Shown here in pieces: positions 47,146 to 59,360 of a stretch of 64,000 nt of DNA. The stretch lies in assembly GCA_029339505.1 (NCBI GenBank), contig JAQISU010000108.1:18160501-18224500 (forward strand), written 5' to 3'. Origin of the DNA: Unio delphinus. Its lineage: Eukaryota > Mollusca > Bivalvia > Unionida > Unionidae. The position numbers and the translations under genes are program-made. Every line of letters begins with the position of its first letter. Within the stretch, counting starts at the first letter, position 1. The notes beneath the pieces are model-generated. The model was not told the DNA's origin. It did no database searches and was given only the letters and a program-made list of their open reading frames with translations.

Positions 47146-48745
47146 AATAATAATAATGAGGACTTTATATAGCACCTAATCTTTAGAAGCTTTAAGCACT
47201 TTACAACATCTATAATGATAGAACTACAAAACGACAAGAAACAAAAACAAACACCATAAAATTAGAAACATAAAAAAAATGCTGAAAATATTTAAGGTAG
47301 GAAACATTTTTAGGTCTTTACTACGCTTGTTCTTGCAGTTGAGAAAGGTGTTTAAAAAGCACTCTTGAAAGAGATCACTGTGTCTTTGTGTGTAATTTCA
47401 ATGGGCAATTCATTCCACATTGGTGGGCCCTTGTATGCAAACAAACATTGTCAACATAACTTCATTTTCATCATGGGAATAATGAGTATATGATTGTCAG
47501 AAGAGGGGTGTAGGTATCTTGCTGGTGTGTACAGATGGGTGAGGCCAGATAGGTATGTTGGACTGTGGAGTTTGTCAGTTAAACATAGCACAGAGAATAA
47601 GTTTTGTGTTTGATTCTGGATCAAATGGATAGCCAATGTAGGGTACAGAGTAGTGGGGAGGTGTGCTCTGATTGTGATATTCTTAGGATGATCTGAGCAG
47701 CTGTGTTTTTAACTTTTTGAAGCTTCTGGCATAGATATTGAGATGAACCAGACAGAATTGAGTTACAATAGTCCAGTCTTGAAAGTACTAATGAACACAC
47801 AAGTGTTTTAGTGGCATCAACTGAAAGATATTTGCAATTAGAGTTGATGCATCTCAGCTCAAGATATACAGCCTTGCATATGCTCATGACATGTTGGTGC
47901 AATGAGAGAGTACTGTCCAGAGTAACACCTTGGTTTCATACTGACTGAATTTAATGTTGGTGTTGCTGATATTTATTGTTTGCAGTAAAGGATTTGAATG
48001 AGAAAGTCTTTCTTTTGTGATCAGAATAGTCTCAGTTTTATCATCATTCATCTGCAGCTTGTTACATGTCATCCATGATTTTACATCAGAAATGCACTTC
48101 TCTACTCCATGGATGGTATCATCAACTTAAGTTGGGTGGCTAGACTTGTATATTTGGGTGTCATCAGCATACAATTGGTGAGACACTGTGTGATGATCTA
48201 TGACACGTGAGAGTGGCTGAGTGTATAGAATGAAGATAACAGGTCAAAGAACAGAGCCCTCTGGAACACCACAACATACATCAACTGGGCTGGAATGTAT
48301 TCTATTTGCAGATACAATTGTGTCCTGTTGACTAAGTAGGACTTGACAAACAGTAAGGCTATATTGTGAATGCCAGATACATGCTGGAGATGGTGAAGTC
48401 AAATATCATGGTATATTGTGTCAAATGCTGCAGACAAATCAAGGAGGGTGAGGACTGTAAGGTTTCTGCTATCCAAAGCAGAGAGAATGTCATTAAATAC
48501 TTTCAGAAGAGTAGTTTCAGTACTGTGGCAAGGGCGATATGCAGACTGTACATTGCTAAAAAGATTGTTTGAAATTAGATGAGATACAAGTTGGGTTAGA
48601 ACAACTTTTTCTAAGATTTTGTATAAGAATGGGAGATTAGAAAACTGGGTGGTAATTCTTTAAATCTTTATGGTCAAGTGTTGGTTTCTTCAGCAGAGGC
48701 CTTACAATAGCAGAAAAATGATGGGAATTCCCCAGATGAAAGAGG
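47146..48745 (-). mobile_element. 5'-truncated LINE, CR1/L2-like, reverse strand
   Basis: The 3' end on the minus strand (GTCCTCATTATTATTATATA) is at about 47146, with the terminal-stem region AGCTTCTAAAGATTAGGTGC. Coding similarity extends to about 48745, so the copy is about 1.6 kb and lacks the endonuclease domain. It is the longest member of the family also seen at 11401-11654 and 14248-14776. An (AT)n tract lies just upstream. Confidence 0.85.
47405..48745 (-). pseudogene. non-LTR reverse transcriptase pseudogene (LINE at 47146)
   Basis: Reading the minus strand from 48745: HHFSAIVRPLLKKPTLDHKD, LKNYHPV, then (frame change) SNLPFLYKILEKVV, QSAYRPCHSTETTLLKVFND, LTLLDLSAAFDTI (motif A, about 48421-48450) and GVPEGSVL, followed by an in-frame TGA where Gly is usual (48244-48246). 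The catalytic YADD box is intact (48160-48171), followed by VKSWMTCNKLQMNDDKTET. Then come LVCSLVLSRLDYCNSILSG (about 47790), PTYLSGLTHLYTPARYL (about 47530) and WNELPIEI (about 47400-47425). The stops and frameshifts make it inactive. Confidence 0.9.
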
Positions 48746-48799
48746 GTATTATGATTTATGTATGTAACATATATTACTTTCACATATAAAATAAACATT

Positions 48800-48801
<2 letters not shown>

Positions 48802-48857
<56 letters not shown>
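48802..48857. repeat. (TA)n microsatellite
   Basis: About 27 uninterrupted TA units. Confidence 0.96.
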
Positions 48858-48865
<8 letters not shown>

Positions 48866-48990
48866 CCTTCTGGAGATGAAGATTAATATGCAGTCAGTGA
48901 GGTAAGTGTACAAGGCAAACAATACTAAAGAGAAGAAAACATGTACCTGTATAAAACAAAATGTACATTCAGTATTACTTGAAAAATTTA

Positions 48991-49310
48991 ACCGCTTCGG
49001 TGGCCTAGTGGTTAGAGCGTCCGCCCCGGAAGCGGGAGGTCGTCGGTTCGATCCCCGGCCGAGTCATACCAAAGACTTACAAAAATGGTACTAACAGCTG
49101 CCTCGCTTGACGCTCAGCATAAAGAGGTTAGTGTTAGGACTGGTCGGCCTGGTGTCAGGATAATGTGACTGGGTGAGACATCATGCTACATGTCTGCGGC
49201 ATGATGTCTCAGTGCTAGACATCACTATAAACTGCCTCACTGCAGACATCGTAGCGATATGACTGAAAAATTGTTAAAGCTACGTTAAAAATCCTAATCA
49301 AACAAACAAA
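48991..49310 (+). mobile_element. complete tRNA-derived SINE, 320 bp, with 13-bp TSD
   Basis: The head has an A box (TGGCCTAGTGG) and a B box (GGTTCGATCC) spaced as in a pol III promoter. A tRNA-like anticodon arm (CCGC-CCCGGAA-GCGG) lacks the usual T33. The body has CATACCAAAGACTTAC, GTGTCAGGATAATGTGACTG and TGCTAGACATCACTATAAAC, and the tail ends AATCCTAATC(AAAC)n. CTTGAAAAATTTA lies on both sides (48978-48990 and 49311-49323). This is the reference copy for the three partial copies in the window. A 62-codon open frame across the head is fortuitous. Confidence 0.93.
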
Positions 49311-49394
49311 CTTGAAAAATTTAGTTAAACCTCAAGATGAACATTAATAATTATTGTATGATAAAATAAACTTCTTTAAATTTACCCCCAAAAA

Positions 49395-49545
49395 AATGTG
49401 TGGCAGTTACAAAGGAAGATACAGCAGTTGAAAAGGTAGATATAGCAGTTGAAAAGTTAGATATAACAGTTGAAAAGGTAGATATAGCAGTTAGAATGGT
49501 AACTGTAGCAGTTAATAGCTAAATGTAACAGTTACCAAGGTAGAT
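49395..49545. repeat. 21-bp minisatellite, about 6 copies
   Basis: GCAGTTGAAAAGGTAGATAT units, regular on the left and degenerate on the right (GCAGTTAATAGCTAAATGT). Confidence 0.88.
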
Positions 49546-49794
49546 GAGCACATATTGTGCAAGGAGACTATAAAAGTTAGAGATAAAACTATACAAATAT
49601 GCAAAAGACATAACATGAACAACTGTGAAATTCTATGAAAATCAGTTAAAATCATCTATATTTAAAAAGTTATGGGGAGATAACTATGGTCAATCTCATT
49701 AATATTGATGATTGTCGATGCTGCCATATAAGAGATACAAACTTTATATTTGATTTTATTGATTTTGTTAAAATGAAGATTAATGATAATCAAG

Positions 49795-52062
49795 ATTTAA
49801 GTATATTTATTATTTTGATGCAATATGTAAGTATATTTATAATCATGATGCAATATGTAAGTATATTTATAATCATGATGCAATATTTAAGTATATTTAT
49901 AATCATGATGCAATATGTAAGTATATTTATAATCATGATGCAATATGTAAGTATATTTATAATCATGATGCAATATGTAAGTATATTTATAATCATGATG
50001 CAATATGTAAGTATATTTATAATCATGATGCAATATTTAAGTATATTTATAATCATGATGCAATATGCAAGTATATTTATAATCATGATGCAATATGTAA
50101 GTATATTTATAATCATGATGCAATATGTAAGTATATTTATAATCATGATGCAATATTTAAGTATATTTATAATGCAATATTTAAGTATATTTATAATGCA
50201 ATATTTAAGTATATTTATAATCATGATGCAATATTTAAGTATATTTATAATCATGATGCAATATTTAAGTATATTTATAATCATGATGCAATATGTAAGC
50301 ATATTTATAATCATGATGCGATATGTAAGTATATTTATAATCATGATGCAATATGTAAGTATATTTATAATCATGATGCAATATTTAAGTATATTTATAA
50401 TGCAATATTTAAGTATATTTATAATGCAATATTTAGGTATATTTATAATCATGATGTAATATGTAAGTATATTTATAATCATGATGCAATATTTAAGTAT
50501 ATTTATAATCATGATGCAAGTATATTTATAATGCAATATTTAAGTATATTTATAATCATGACGCAATATGTAAGTATATTTATAATCATGATGCAATATT
50601 TAAGTATATTTATAATCATGATGCAATATTTAAGTATATTTATAATCATGATGCAAGTATATTTATAATGCAATATTTAAGTATATTTATAATCATGATG
50701 CAAGTATATTTATAATGCAATATTTAAGTATATTTATAATCATGATGCAATATTTAAGTATATTTATAATCATGATGCAATACTTAAGTATATTTATAAT
50801 CATGATGCAACATTTAAGTATATTTATAATCATGATGCAATATGTAAGTATATTTATAATCATGATGCAATATTTAAGTATATTTATAATGCAATATTTA
50901 AGTATATTTACAATGCAATATTTAAGTATATTTATAATCATGATGTAATATGTAAGTATATTTATAATCATGATGCAATATTTAAGTATATTTATAATCA
51001 TGATGCAATATTTAAGTATATTTATAATCATGATGCAAGTATATTTATAATGCAATATTTAAGTATATTTATAATCATGATGCAATACTTAAGTATATTT
51101 ATAATCATGATGCAATATTTAATTATATTTATAATCATGATGCAATATTTAAGTATATTTATAATCATGATGCAATATTTAAGTATATTTATAATCATGA
51201 TGCAATATGTAAGTATATTTATAATCATGATGCAATATGTAAGTATATTTATAATCATGATGCAATATGTAAGTATATTTATAATCATGATGCAATATGT
51301 AAGTATATTTATAATCATGATGCAATATTTAAGTATATTTATAATCATGATGCAATATGCAAGTATATTTATAATCATGATGCAATATGTAAGTATATTT
51401 ATAATCATGATGCAATATGTAAGTATATTTATAATCATGATGCAATATTTAAGTATATTTATAATCATGATGCAATATTTAAGTATATTTATAATCATGA
51501 TGCAAGTATATTTATAATGCAATATTTAAGTATATTTATAATCATGATGCAATACTTAAGTATATTTATAATCATGATGCAATATTTAATTATATTTATA
51601 ATCATGATGCAATATTTAAGTATATTTATAATCATGATGCAATATTTAAGTATATTTATAATCATGATGCAATATGTAAGTATATTTATAATCATGATGC
51701 AATATGTAAGTATATTTATAATCATGATGCAATATGTAAGTATATTTATAATCATGATGCAATATGTAAGTATATTTATAATCATGATGCAATATTTAAG
51801 TATATTTATAATCATGATGCAATATGTAAGTATATTTATAATCATGATGCAATATGTAAGTATATTTATAATCATGATGCAATATTTAAGTATATTTATA
51901 CATATGATGCAATATGTAAGTATATTTATAATCATGATGCAATATGTAAGTATATTTATAATCATGATGCAATATTTAAGCATATTTATAATCATGATGC
52001 AATATTTAAGTATATTTATAATCATGATGCAATATTTAAGTATATTTATAATGCAATATTTA
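49795..52062. repeat. 30-bp satellite, about 77 copies, with a 467-bp duplicated block
   Basis: AATATGTAAGTATATTTATA plus ATCATGATGC (contains the palindrome ATCATGAT). Units of 24 bp lacking ATCATG recur, and others lose AATATTTA. Because these losses and the unit length are multiples of three, frames of 150-257 codons stay open on both strands (MQYVSIFIIM forward, MIINILTYC reverse); I consider them artefacts. GCAATACTTAAG occurs at about 51082 and 51549, with the following variants in the same order, giving a 467-bp block. Confidence 0.95.
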
Positions 52063-52204
52063 TGAATATTTATATGGATCACGTTATGACACCTTTGGAT
52101 GGTAATTTAGATAATTTAGCAGTACTGAAAATTTGAATTTAAATGATTTTAATAAAATTCAAAATTTCTTAAAATTTCAGCATGATACCTTATTTACATG
52201 TAAC

Positions 52205-52625
52205 TTGTACATGTGAAATGTTGTGCTAATTAGGAATATATTGAAAATTGTCTTGTGAAATGATGTGCTAATTTGGAATATATTGAAAATTGTCTTGTGA
52301 AATGTTGTGCTAATTAGGAATATATTGAAAATTGTCTTGTGAAATGATGTGCTAATTTGGAATATATTGAAAATTGTCTTGTGAAATGTTGTGCTAATTT
52401 GGAATATATTGAAAATTGTCTTGTGAACTGATGTGCTAATTAGGAATATATTGAAAATTGTCATGTGAAATGTTGTGCTAATTAGGAATATATTGAAAAT
52501 TGTCTTGTTAAATGTTGTGCTAATTTGGAATATATTTAAAATTGTCTTGTGAAATGATGTGCTAATTAGGAATATATTGAAAATTGTCATGTGAAATGTT
52601 GTGCTAATTAGGAATATATTGAAAA
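52205..52625. repeat. 42-bp minisatellite, 10 copies
   Basis: GTGAAATGATGTGCTAATTT plus GGAATATATTGAAAATTGTC plus TT. GTGAAATG is at 52213 and 52255. TTGTGC/ATGTGC and TTTGG/TTAGG variants alternate on the left. Confidence 0.95.
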
Positions 52626-53725
52626 ATTTTCAGCAACCTCAAACTGACATCTTTTCAGAAAGAAATTAGCTTCAATTTTTGTCTGCAACTTTGTTAGATA
52701 TATCTGATTTAATAAATATTTATTTTAATTGAATTGTTTGTTAGTTTTAAACCTTTTCCTTTTCCTTTTTATTATATAGCAAGTTATATACTGTAATTTT
52801 GTTTCCTAAGGATTTGGTATATTTCCGATTTTATTTTACCTGATCTTTTACGGTAGTAGTAAACACCTAATGCTGACCTAGATGCTGACCTTAATTCAAA
52901 GTTTGCAAAAGCCACATAAACAAGTTCTTTTTTATTTATTTTTATTTTGAGAATAATAAGAGCTAGATCAAGGCTGTATTGAATACATGACCCTAAACTT
53001 GCAATAGTTTTGGTAAAGTAAATAACTTTTTAATTTTTTTTTTATTCTTTGAGTAAAATGATTGGTTTTTGTAAAAGGTCATTCTAGGACTATGTGCTTT
53101 TAGATATAAATACTTCTAAAAATATCTGGAGAGTTGACCCTCATCTGGGAATCTGTTTTCAAGTTTATGTATAACTTTTGTTTATAGAGATATTTTGTCA
53201 GATGGTTTTTCTTCTTTACACTGGAAAGTGTCTAATGTGTCAGTTTGGAGTTATGATTTTATTTCAAATTATTTGGATTTTAAAAGAATTCTTTCTTGGA
53301 AATATTTGAGTGTTCATACAAAATTCTGGGATAATGACAGCTCTTAATTTTTTAATTCCTAACACTGGAGTGTTATTTCGTTCATTTCTACAAGGAACTG
53401 TAGTTACAGCACAATACAGGATACAGCATATGACATACCCTCCATCTTGGATTTTTATCAGGACTCAAAATTCATTAGAACATTTTATTACTAGGACTTT
53501 GAAAATTTAACTCATGGATTATTATTGGATTATTTATGGTATTTGATTCTTAAAACCATAAATTCTTCTTTCTTACATTGTTTTCCAAAGAAATAAATTC
53601 TTTGTTAACTTTCCATGGCTTACTGTGTTCATTTTTCTCTGTTGTTATTTATTAGAGCCTAAACATGCAACAAACTTAAAAAATAATTTTTTTTTTCTAA
53701 GGTACAAATTTATTTATCTAAAGAT

Positions 53726-53727
<2 letters not shown>
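52626..53727. other. unique T-rich sequence, no gene seen
   Basis: A 66-codon open frame at 53310 has no recognisable motif. No RNA gene seen. Confidence 0.5.

Positions 53728-53729
<2 letters not shown>

Positions 53730-53788
<59 letters not shown>
53730..53788. repeat. (TA)n microsatellite
   Basis: About 29 uninterrupted TA units. Confidence 0.96.
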
Positions 53789-53789
<1 letters not shown>

Positions 53790-53807
53790 TTTCTTGAAAA
53801 GTAAACC

Positions 53808-54240
53808 AAAATAGTCCAATATACTATCAATATAAATTTATGTCTTTATGTAAGAACATTCCAATATACAGTCAATATAAATGTAGGTGTTAAAAATAAA
53901 CCAAAATGGTCCAATGTACTGTCAATATAAATTGAATTGATGTCTTTACGTCAAAACATTCCAAAATACTGTCAATATAAATGTATGTGTTAAAAGTAAA
54001 CCAAAATAGTCCAATGTACTGTCAATATAAATTGATATCTTTATGTCAAAACATTCTAATATACTGTCAATATAAATGTATGTCTTTATGTCAAAACATT
54101 ATAATATACTGTCAATATAAATGTATGTCTTTATGTCAAAACATTCTAATATACTGTCAATATAAATGTATGTCTTTATGTCAAAACATTCTAATATACT
54201 GTCAATATAAATATATGTCTTTATGTCAAAATGTCCTCTA
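53808..54240. repeat. 45-bp minisatellite with longer left-hand variants
   Basis: TGTCTTTATGTCAAAACATT at 54081 and 54126 (45 bp apart) plus ACTGTCAATATAAATG. Left units alternate with AAACCAAAATAGTCCAAT forms. Confidence 0.92.
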
Positions 54241-54439
54241 TATTTTATATAATGTTTACTTCTAAACTTTTAAAAAAAATATTCATTTTTGGACATTTAT
54301 CAATATTCCCTAAGTACATATTTTATTCAAACATCATTCTGCATTGATACTTAGTCTGTATTGCCATAAAAGAATGTTGAAGATCATAATTGTGGATATT
54401 TATGTATCTCAATCATAATTATACTTAAATCTCATTCAT

Positions 54440-54776
54440 ACTATTTTTTATCTTGCTCATAATTGTACTTGTCCAAAATATTATTCATGTTTGTGAATCT
54501 CAATCCGTTATACTTGTCCAAGATCTCATTCATTTTTTGTATCTCACTCATTGTTATACTTGTCCAAGATCTCATTCATTTTTTGTATCTCACTCATTGT
54601 TATACTTGTCCAAGATCTCATGCATACTTTTTTCTCACTCATAATAACACTAGTCCAAGATGTTATTCATGTTTGTGAATCTCACTCAGTTATACTTGTC
54701 CCAGATCTCACTTATAATTATACTTCTCCAAGATCTCCTTCATTCTTGTTGATCTTGCTCATAATTATACTTGTTC
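54440..54776. repeat. 46-bp minisatellite, about 7 copies
   Basis: TTATACTTGTCCAAGATCTC plus ATTCATTTTTTGTATCTCAC; starts at 54508, 54554 and 54600. Outer units are diverged. Confidence 0.92.
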
Positions 54777-54832
54777 TATTTTGATAATTTAAATATATTT
54801 GCCAAGTCTGATAATAAATGGACCAGAAAATA

Positions 54833-54940
54833 GTAGGCTGGATATGAAATATGACCATATGGAAAAAGGGAATGTATTTTATATTGTAGGCTGGATATGA
54901 GAAATGACCATATGGGAAGAGGGAATGTATTTTATATTGT
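54833..54940. repeat. 53-bp direct duplication
   Basis: TAGGCTGGATATGAAATATG and TAGGCTGGATATGAGAAATG, each followed by ACCATATGG and GGGAATGTATTTTATATTG. Confidence 0.93.
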
Positions 54941-55589
54941 TCTACTTGTGCACACTTTACCAGGAAAAGATGGAACTACTTGTAAAATATACATATTTTA
55001 GATTTATTGTTAGAAAAATCTACCAAAGCATTATGTAATAAAGAAGGGTGACTTATGTAGCTTTATAACATGTTTAAAGAGATCACCTTTCAGAACCATA
55101 CATTGTGTTTTCTGAAGATATTGGTTATTTAATTAACACAGGTCTTTTGTCCTTCCTGTGTATCAAAAATAGTCAAATTATGTCATCTCATTAGATCATT
55201 GGTCTGTAAAATTGGTCTTTACAAACAGGCAGTCTGTAAAAAGAGCAAGTCAGTAAAAAGGGGTGGTCTGTACAATAAAATGTCTGCGAAAAGAATTGTT
55301 CTGTAAATAAAATGTGTAAAATGAGATATCTGCAAATAAGTCTTCTAGTATATACCACAGACTAAACTAGCAGTTGTAATGGAATTTTTTTGTTCCAACT
55401 GTTTAGGACAATGTGACAAAATTGACCAAAGTAGCTTTAGTCGGTTTTTCAATATATACTAACATTGTTCCATAAGACACCACTTTTGTACAGTATTTTA
55501 ATTTACTAATTGCTCAATCATGAGAAATTTTTGACTTTCAGTTTGGGAATACAATGCCATGGCACAGTCTTCCAATTTAGCATCATTTA
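54941..55589. other. unique sequence with loose CTGTAAA repeats
   Basis: At 55200-55330 the motif GTCTGTAAAA/CAGTAAAAAG recurs irregularly about eight times. No gene seen. Confidence 0.45.
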
Positions 55590-55797
55590 TTCAATTAGTA
55601 TGGACTGGTACATGGTTCTTGTTACCTCCTGCCAATTAATCAACTGGTATGGACTGGTACAAAGATTTCTTGTTAACTCCTGTCAATTAATCAATTGGTA
55701 TGGACTGGTACAAGATTCTTGTTACCTCTTGCCAATTAATCAGTTGGTACTGACTGCTGCAAGATTCTTGTTACCTCCTGCCAATTAATCAATTGGC
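55590..55797. repeat. 49-51-bp minisatellite, 4 copies
   Basis: CAATTAATCAACTGGTATGG at 55633, 55684, 55733 and 55782, with TTCTTGTTACCTCCTGC between. Confidence 0.92.
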
Positions 55798-56250
55798 ATG
55801 CCAGATCACCCTCAGAAAGCTAACACAAATGCCATAGGTAAGATCTATTAAACATGACCAGGTTGAGACAAGATTTTTGTTCATGTAAAATGTGTGTAGG
55901 AGTTATTTCCCTTCCATTGTTACAGATGGCTTTGCAGCTAAAAATCCCTATCATTGCAATCAGCCTAAAAATCTTGCAGAAAACAGCTGAAAAATTGATG
56001 CAGACCCCAGTAAAATACGTTATATTTAATCACATGTGCAACAGCTTATCCAGTCCTGTAAATTTCCACTTGCTTTCTGTGAAGTTATGTGCTTATGATA
56101 AATTTTGGTAGTTGTGTAAACTGGACTCATTAAATGTTCTGTGATCTGGAGTATAAATTTTAAAGTCTGATTACTCTTGTACTGTTTTGATTATTTGGAG
56201 TAACCATAATTGATATATACAGATCTATAAACCTCAGTAAGATAGGAGTT

Positions 56251-56254
<4 letters not shown>
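55798..56254. other. unique sequence, no assignable gene
   Basis: An 85-codon open frame (55854-56111) follows no clear promoter. TTCCATTGTTACAG before ATGGCTTTGCAGC could be a 3' splice site, but I found no homology. Confidence 0.4.

Positions 56255-56307
<53 letters not shown>
56255..56307. repeat. (TA)n microsatellite
   Basis: About 26 uninterrupted TA units. Confidence 0.96.
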
Positions 56308-56308
<1 letters not shown>

Positions 56309-57655
56309 TGCACTCTTTTAGTAAATGCATAAAACTAGATGCAAATTAATACCAACACTGTCTTTTGAAAAAGAGGTCCTCAATAGAGAACAGTTTAGAA
56401 CCAAGTGATTAATTAATATGAATTTATTATTATTACTAATATTATCATTATCTGCCATGGAATTGTTTAAATACCTTATTTATTATATACATGTATTTGT
56501 TTTTGTGTACATGTATATACTTGTTTTTGTGTACATGTATATATATATAATTGTACAACATTTCGAAATAGTGAGTTTGGTTCATCCTATACCGTACATG
56601 TGCAAAGTGCTTTCGATGGATAGAACCAAATGCTTCCAGTGCACAGACAATATATGTGTATAAATGCCTCACTATAGGTAAAAATCTTTACATTACAGAA
56701 TGTTTTGTCAGTGAGTGGTCTACTTTAAGGACTTGCACATCTTCAGCTGTAAAGGTATGTGAGTTATTAATTTCTTGTTTATAAGTTATAACTAATGAAC
56801 TACTGTGTACCACGTTTATCTTTGTATATTTTCTATGTAGATTCGTTCTATGTGGTATAGGGCAAATATTTTCTATTCTTGTTTGTGACTTAGCAAGGAA
56901 TTTCATTTGCAATACAAAGTTGCATTTTTAAGAAACATTTAGCACTGTAGGATTCTTATCGGGTACGGTTCAGTTCACTTTTGAACTTATGTAATGTTTT
57001 TTTTATTAGTGTGCCGATAATTTAATCTGTATAGCTTACCGTATGTAATGTCATTACGTTTTATCATATATGCCTGTGGCATTAAATATATTTTCAGCAA
57101 ATCAGTGATCCGAGTCTGTGTGGTAGTTCAGAGCTAACTATGAAGTCGACCATATCAGCTGTAAAACAAAACCATAGCAGCCATTAGAGTTGAATAGTGT
57201 TTCTGGTCAAGTAGTAGGTGATCGGGTGTTGCTGATGGAGATATGTGGGTGATAATTGCTTGACTGACCAACCTAGAATACTGATGGCTTGATTGGCCAG
57301 TTGTGGTGACCAAATGTACAACTCCATGCAAGTAATCTGCCAGTATTAGTTATTGGCTTATTTTTGCTAATTTTTAGGGTTCATAAAGCCCAGCGTGTTT
57401 TGTGGAATGTAGAGATAATTTGTATATCTGTATTTTCATTATTTATGTCTGTGAATTTTATGTTAATTGATCAAATATTTGGATTATATACACACACATA
57501 TTAATCATAATTAATTTCTCATTCAAATCATTTGTCATTAAACATTGTTTTTGTATGAAATATTGTGTTATAGATCTGAAATGATTTGAAATGCCACCCA
57601 GTTACCTTGTTAGACTGTTGTTGTTGTCATAGAAGCATTTTCATTTAGGACAAAC
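56308..57655. other. unique sequence, no assignable gene
   Basis: Contains a 25-bp duplication (CTTGTTTTTGTGTACATGTA near 56500-56545). Two reverse-strand open frames of 74 codons (56448-56672, 56688-56912) might be remnants of an unrecognised retroelement, but I see no diagnostic motif. Confidence 0.4.
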
Positions 57656-58345
57656 TAGACATCATAAGAATTCTTGTAGTTAAAACATCATGTCAATATG
57701 ATTACGAATTCTAGACATCATAAGAATTCTTGTAGTTAAAACATCATGTCAATATGATTACAAATTCTAGACATCATAAGAATTCTTGTAGTTAAAACAT
57801 CATGTCAATATGATTACAAATTCTAGACATCATAAGAATTCTTGTAGTTAAAACATCATGTCAATATGATTACAAACTCTAGACATCATAAGAATTCTTG
57901 TAGTTAAAACATCATGTCAATATGATTACAAATTCTAGACATCATAAGAATTCTTGTAGTTAAAACATCATGTCAATATGATTACAAATTCTAGACATCA
58001 TAAGAATTCTTGTAGTTAAAACATAACGTCAATATGATTACAAATTCTAGACATCATAAGAATTCTTGTAGTTAAAACATCATGTCAATATGATTACAAA
58101 TTCTAGACATCATAAGAATTCTTGTAGTTAAAACATCATGTCAATATGATTACAAACTCTAGACATCATAAGAATTCTTGTAGTTAAAACATCATGTCAA
58201 TATGATTACAAATTCTAGACATCATAAGAATTATTGTAGTTAAAACATCATGTCAATATGATTACAAATTCTAGACATCATAAGAATTCTTGTAGTTAAA
58301 ACATAACGTCAATATGATTACAAATTCTAGACATCATAAGAACAA
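57656..58345. repeat. 56-bp satellite, 12.3 copies, with a 5-mer higher-order repeat
   Basis: TAGACATCATAAGAATTCTT plus GTAGTTAAAACATCATGTCA plus ATATGATTACAAATTC, exactly 56 bp (57656, 57712 and so on). Variant ACAAACTC marks units 4 and 9; variant CATAACGTC marks units 7 and 12. Units 3-7 thus equal units 8-12 (280 bp). Each unit contains the palindrome AAGAATTCTT. Confidence 0.96.
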
Positions 58346-58411
58346 TTTTCATTTCTAACCAACATACCACAGGTTGTCTTTTAGTGAAAACCCCACTTCA
58401 ATATTATGATT

Positions 58412-59360
58412 CACCCAGGAGAAGCTGTAATGACAAGACACCAAGGAAAAGTTGTAATGACAAGATACCCAGGAGAAGCTGTAATGACAAGACACCCAGG
58501 AGAAGCTGTAATGACAAGACACCCAGGAGAAGTTGTAATGACAAGACACCCAGGAGAAGCTGTAATGACAAGACACCCAGGAGAAGCTGTAATGACAAGA
58601 CACTCAGGAGAAGCTGTAATGACAAGACACCCAGGAGAAGCTGTAATGACAAGACACCCAGGAGAAGCTGTAATGACAAGACACCCAGGAGAAGCTGTAA
58701 TTACAAGACACCCAGGAAAAGCTGTAATGACAAGACACCCAGGAGAAGCTGTAATGACAAGACACCCAGGAGAAGTTGTAATGACAAGACACCCAGGAGA
58801 AGCTGTAATGACAAGACACCTAGGAAAAGCTGTAATGACAAGACACCCAGGAAAAGCTGTAATGAGAAGACACCCAGGAAAAGCTGTAATGACAAGACAC
58901 CCAGGAAAAGCTGTAATGACAAGACACCCAGGAGAAGCTGTAATGACAAGACACCCAGGAAAAGCTGTAATGACAAGACACCCAGGAAAAGCTGTAATGA
59001 CAAGACACCCAGGATAAGCTGTAATGACAAGACACACAGGATAAGCTGTAATGACAAGACACACAGGATAAGCTGTAATGACAAGACACACAGGCCATGC
59101 TGTAATGACAAGACACCCAGGAGAAGCTGTAATGACAAGACACCCAGGAGAAGCTGTAATGACAAGACACCCAAGAAAAGCTGTAATGACAAGACACCCA
59201 GGAAAAGCTGTAATGACAAAACACCCAGGAAAAGCTGTAATGACAAGACACCCAGGAAAAGCTGTAATGACAAGACACCCAGGAAAAGCTGTAATGACAA
59301 GACACCCAGGACACGCTGTAATAACAAGACACTCAGGATAAGTTGTGATGACAATAAATA
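58412..59360. repeat. 27-bp satellite, about 35 copies
   Basis: GACAAGACACCCAGGAGAAG plus CTGTAAT, 27 bp, nearly identical. Variants GGAGAAGC, GGAAAAGC, GGATAAGC and CACACAGG occur in blocks. The forward frame 58384-59361 (325 codons, 9-residue repeat SCNDKTPRR) and a reverse frame of equal length are both open. A second forward frame is closed only by GGATAAGC units. Openness in opposing frames argues against coding. Confidence 0.95.

Noticed and set aside
47451..48745. Functional reverse transcriptase gene on the reverse strand
   Set aside because: YADD is intact, but an in-frame TGA lies just before it in motif B, frameshifts are present upstream, and the 5' half is missing.
48991..49070. 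Functional tRNA gene
   Set aside because: A and B boxes are present, but acceptor and T stems do not form a proper cloverleaf and the sequence continues as a SINE body with TSDs.
49686..52082. Methionine/isoleucine-rich frames of 150-257 codons
   Set aside because: Translation of the AT-rich 30-bp satellite, open in both directions.
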